Source of the DNA: Acidobacteriota bacterium
GTDB lineage: Bacteria > Acidobacteriota > Terriglobia > Bryobacterales > JACQDG01
Assembly (NCBI GenBank): GCA_016201195.1
Contig: JACQDI010000509.1
Span: 1-5,672 of the forward strand
Reading direction: 5' to 3'
Length of the DNA stretch: 5,672 nucleotides
Shown here piece after piece: positions 4,928-5,672 of this stretch; within the stretch, counting starts at the first letter, position 1, and every line of letters starts with the position of its first letter. The translations under genes and the position numbers were made by a program. The notes beneath the pieces were generated by a model, which ran no database searches, was not told the origin of the DNA, and worked only from the letters and a program-made list of their open reading frames with translations.

Positions 4928-5365
4928 TCAGAGGCACACCCGCGCGACTTCGGCGTCGATCGAGCGGCCCAACTGCGCCAGCGTCTCCGCAGTCAAGCGC
5001 TTTTGAATATCCTCGAACAGCTCCCGTTCTTCGCGGCGGATGTGCCCACTGAGGGCAGCCGCGAATGCGAGCAGCGCCGCCGGCTGAGCGGTCTTGGCTC
5101 CCTCCACCAACGCTTCCAGTTTCCGGTGCTCGGCTACCAGTTCGTCGACGAGCGGCGTTGGTCCCAGCCCTGAGAGGATCGCCGGGAACAGGATCCGCTC
5201 CTCCACCTCGAAGTGGTTCCGTAGCTCCAGCTCATACATGTTCTCGACCCGGCGCCCGAGATCCACAGCCGTTTCCGGCGACAGCGTGCGTTCAATTATC
5301 ACGCACAGCGCCAGTGCGTGCTGATGCTGATGCGAGAGCGGCATCAGACTCGGATGGCGTAGCAT
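4928..5365 (-). CDS. Hemerythrin-like HHE cation-binding protein
   Basis: The 145-residue protein starts at ATG 5365-5363 as MLRHPSLMPLSHQHQHALAL. It is a four-helix HHE domain with the di-iron ligands in order: H12 and H16 region in SHQHQHAL, H51 and E55 in RNHFEVEERILFP, H80 in LVAEHRKLEAL, and H108 and E112 in SGHIRREERELFEDIQ. It should bind a non-haem di-iron centre in the cytoplasm and may sense or handle oxygen, nitric oxide or iron; which one is not readable. The frame stays open upstream to 5497, but those residues are unfamiliar and the MLRHPSL start is what I remember for this family in Acidobacteriota. The Shine-Dalgarno is weak (GGGTG). It converges with the DUF5615 gene, 39 bases apart, and diverges from the ParB-like gene. 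Confidence 0.87.
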   Translation of the reverse strand: MLRHPSLMPLSHQHQHALALCVIIERTLSPETAVDLGRRVENMYELELRNHFEVEERILFPAILSGLGPTPLVDELVAEHRKLEALVEGAKTAQPAALLAFAAALSGHIRREERELFEDIQKRLTAETLAQLGRSIDAEVARVCL

Positions 5366-5440
5366 GCACCCATTGTGACAGAAGATGAAAAAGGAACCAG
5401 AGAACCAACCGGACGCCCGCGCGGACCCTCTCTTTTGGAC

Positions 5441-5478
5441 CCACCCCGTATAATGGAGGTAGAAAGGGGTGGTTTTTT
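5441..5478 (+). promoter_or_regulatory. -10 box enclosed by an inverted repeat with T-run, before the ParB-like gene
   Basis: TATAAT at 5449-5454 is a perfect -10 with no good -35. It lies inside an inverted repeat: CCACCCC (5441-5447) and GGGGTGG (5466-5472) with an 18-base loop, followed by TTTTTT (5473-5478). GGACCC also occurs twice just upstream (5423-5428 and 5437-5442). The right arm doubles as the Shine-Dalgarno (AGGGGTGG, 7 bases before ATG 5480). The set could be an operator over the promoter, or a terminator-like hairpin for transcripts arriving from upstream. Confidence 0.45.
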
Positions 5479-5479
5479 C

Positions 5480-5672
5480 ATGGAGAAGGAATTTCATGCT
5501 GTGGCGGAGCTGTTTCCGCTGATGCGCGGGACAGCGTTCGAAGAATTGGTCGCCGACATCAAGAATAACGGGTTGCGCGAGGCGATCCTGTGCGATGCCG
5601 AGGGGCGCATCCTGGACGGGCGGAACCGGTATCGCGCCTGTCTTGAGGCGGGGGTCGAGCCGCGCTTTGTGA
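5480..5672 (+). CDS. ParB/Srx-type nuclease-domain protein, N-terminal part (runs off right edge)
   Basis: From ATG 5480 the frame is open to the end of the window (64 residues): MEKEFHAVAELFPLMRGTAF then EELVADIKNNGLREAILCDA and EGRILDGRNRYRACLEAG. This is the start of a ParB N-terminal-like fold: a helix that selects a set of sites (EELVADIKNNGLRE), the strand AILCDAEGRILDGRNR, and the phosphate/nucleotide-binding DGRNRYRA motif at 46-53, in which GRNR replaces the GxHR of chromosomal ParB. Such variants are common in phage, plasmid and island proteins that often carry a DNA-binding domain further on; that part is outside the window. An in-frame ATG at 5453 would add nine residues but overlaps the -10 box, and 5480 has the better ribosome site. 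No ParA is visible, so a role in plasmid partition cannot be claimed. Confidence 0.8.
   Translation, partial: MEKEFHAVAELFPLMRGTAFEELVADIKNNGLREAILCDAEGRILDGRNRYRACLEAGVEPRFV

Noticed and set aside
4911..4930. Possible terminator between the converging DUF5615 and hemerythrin genes
   Set aside because: Only a 4-bp CCTT/AAGG hairpin is present, with no T-run on either strand.

Overview
The window looks like a piece of a GC-rich bacterial chromosome, most likely from an Acidobacteriota (Solibacter/Bryobacter-like) soil bacterium. This is an inference from gene content: a twin-arginine-exported sugar isomerase/epimerase-like TIM barrel, a secreted DUF3500 protein, a small secreted family with a DPRYFR motif, an MLRHPS-type hemerythrin, and several small PIN-fold toxin modules. 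No rRNA, tRNA, CRISPR array, transposase or integrase is visible.

Layout. 1-102 (-) is the N-terminal part of a VOC/glyoxalase-fold protein running off the left edge. 335-1025 (+) is a secreted conserved hypothetical gene broken by one extra base near 732-734; the two halves join perfectly in frame when that base is ignored. 1052-1171 (+) is a 39-codon ORF that looks like the severed start of an exported, possibly YceI-like, protein, cut where the next module ends. 1166-1905 (-) is a toxin-antitoxin-type operon: an AbrB/MazE-like antitoxin followed, with a 4-base overlap, by a PIN-domain (VapC-like) ribonuclease. It has its own candidate promoter with an 11-bp tandem repeat just upstream. 2173-3024 (-) is a Tat-exported xylose-isomerase-like TIM barrel protein whose promoter sits where the transcript would be leaderless. 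Diverging from it, 3190-4227 (+) is a DUF3500 secreted protein behind a perfect extended -10 box and strong Shine-Dalgarno. 4280-4888 (+) is a second two-gene module, DUF433 followed by a DUF5615 PIN-like protein, with a 4-base overlap; the DUF433 gene appears to start at CTG and the DUF5615 gene carries a +1 frameshift in a GGGGTTTTT run. 4928-5365 (-) is a hemerythrin-like HHE protein. 5480-5672 (+) is the start of a ParB/Srx-type nuclease-domain protein that runs off the right edge.

How it fits together. The TIM barrel and DUF3500 genes are ordinary accessory envelope/periplasmic genes. The two PIN-fold modules are independent insertions of selfish or stress-type cassettes between them. 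The AbrB-PIN cassette abuts a truncated gene and the DUF433-DUF5615 cassette has a damaged toxin reading frame, so the region looks like one of module gain and decay. Both frameshifts are single-base insertions and could also be assembly errors.
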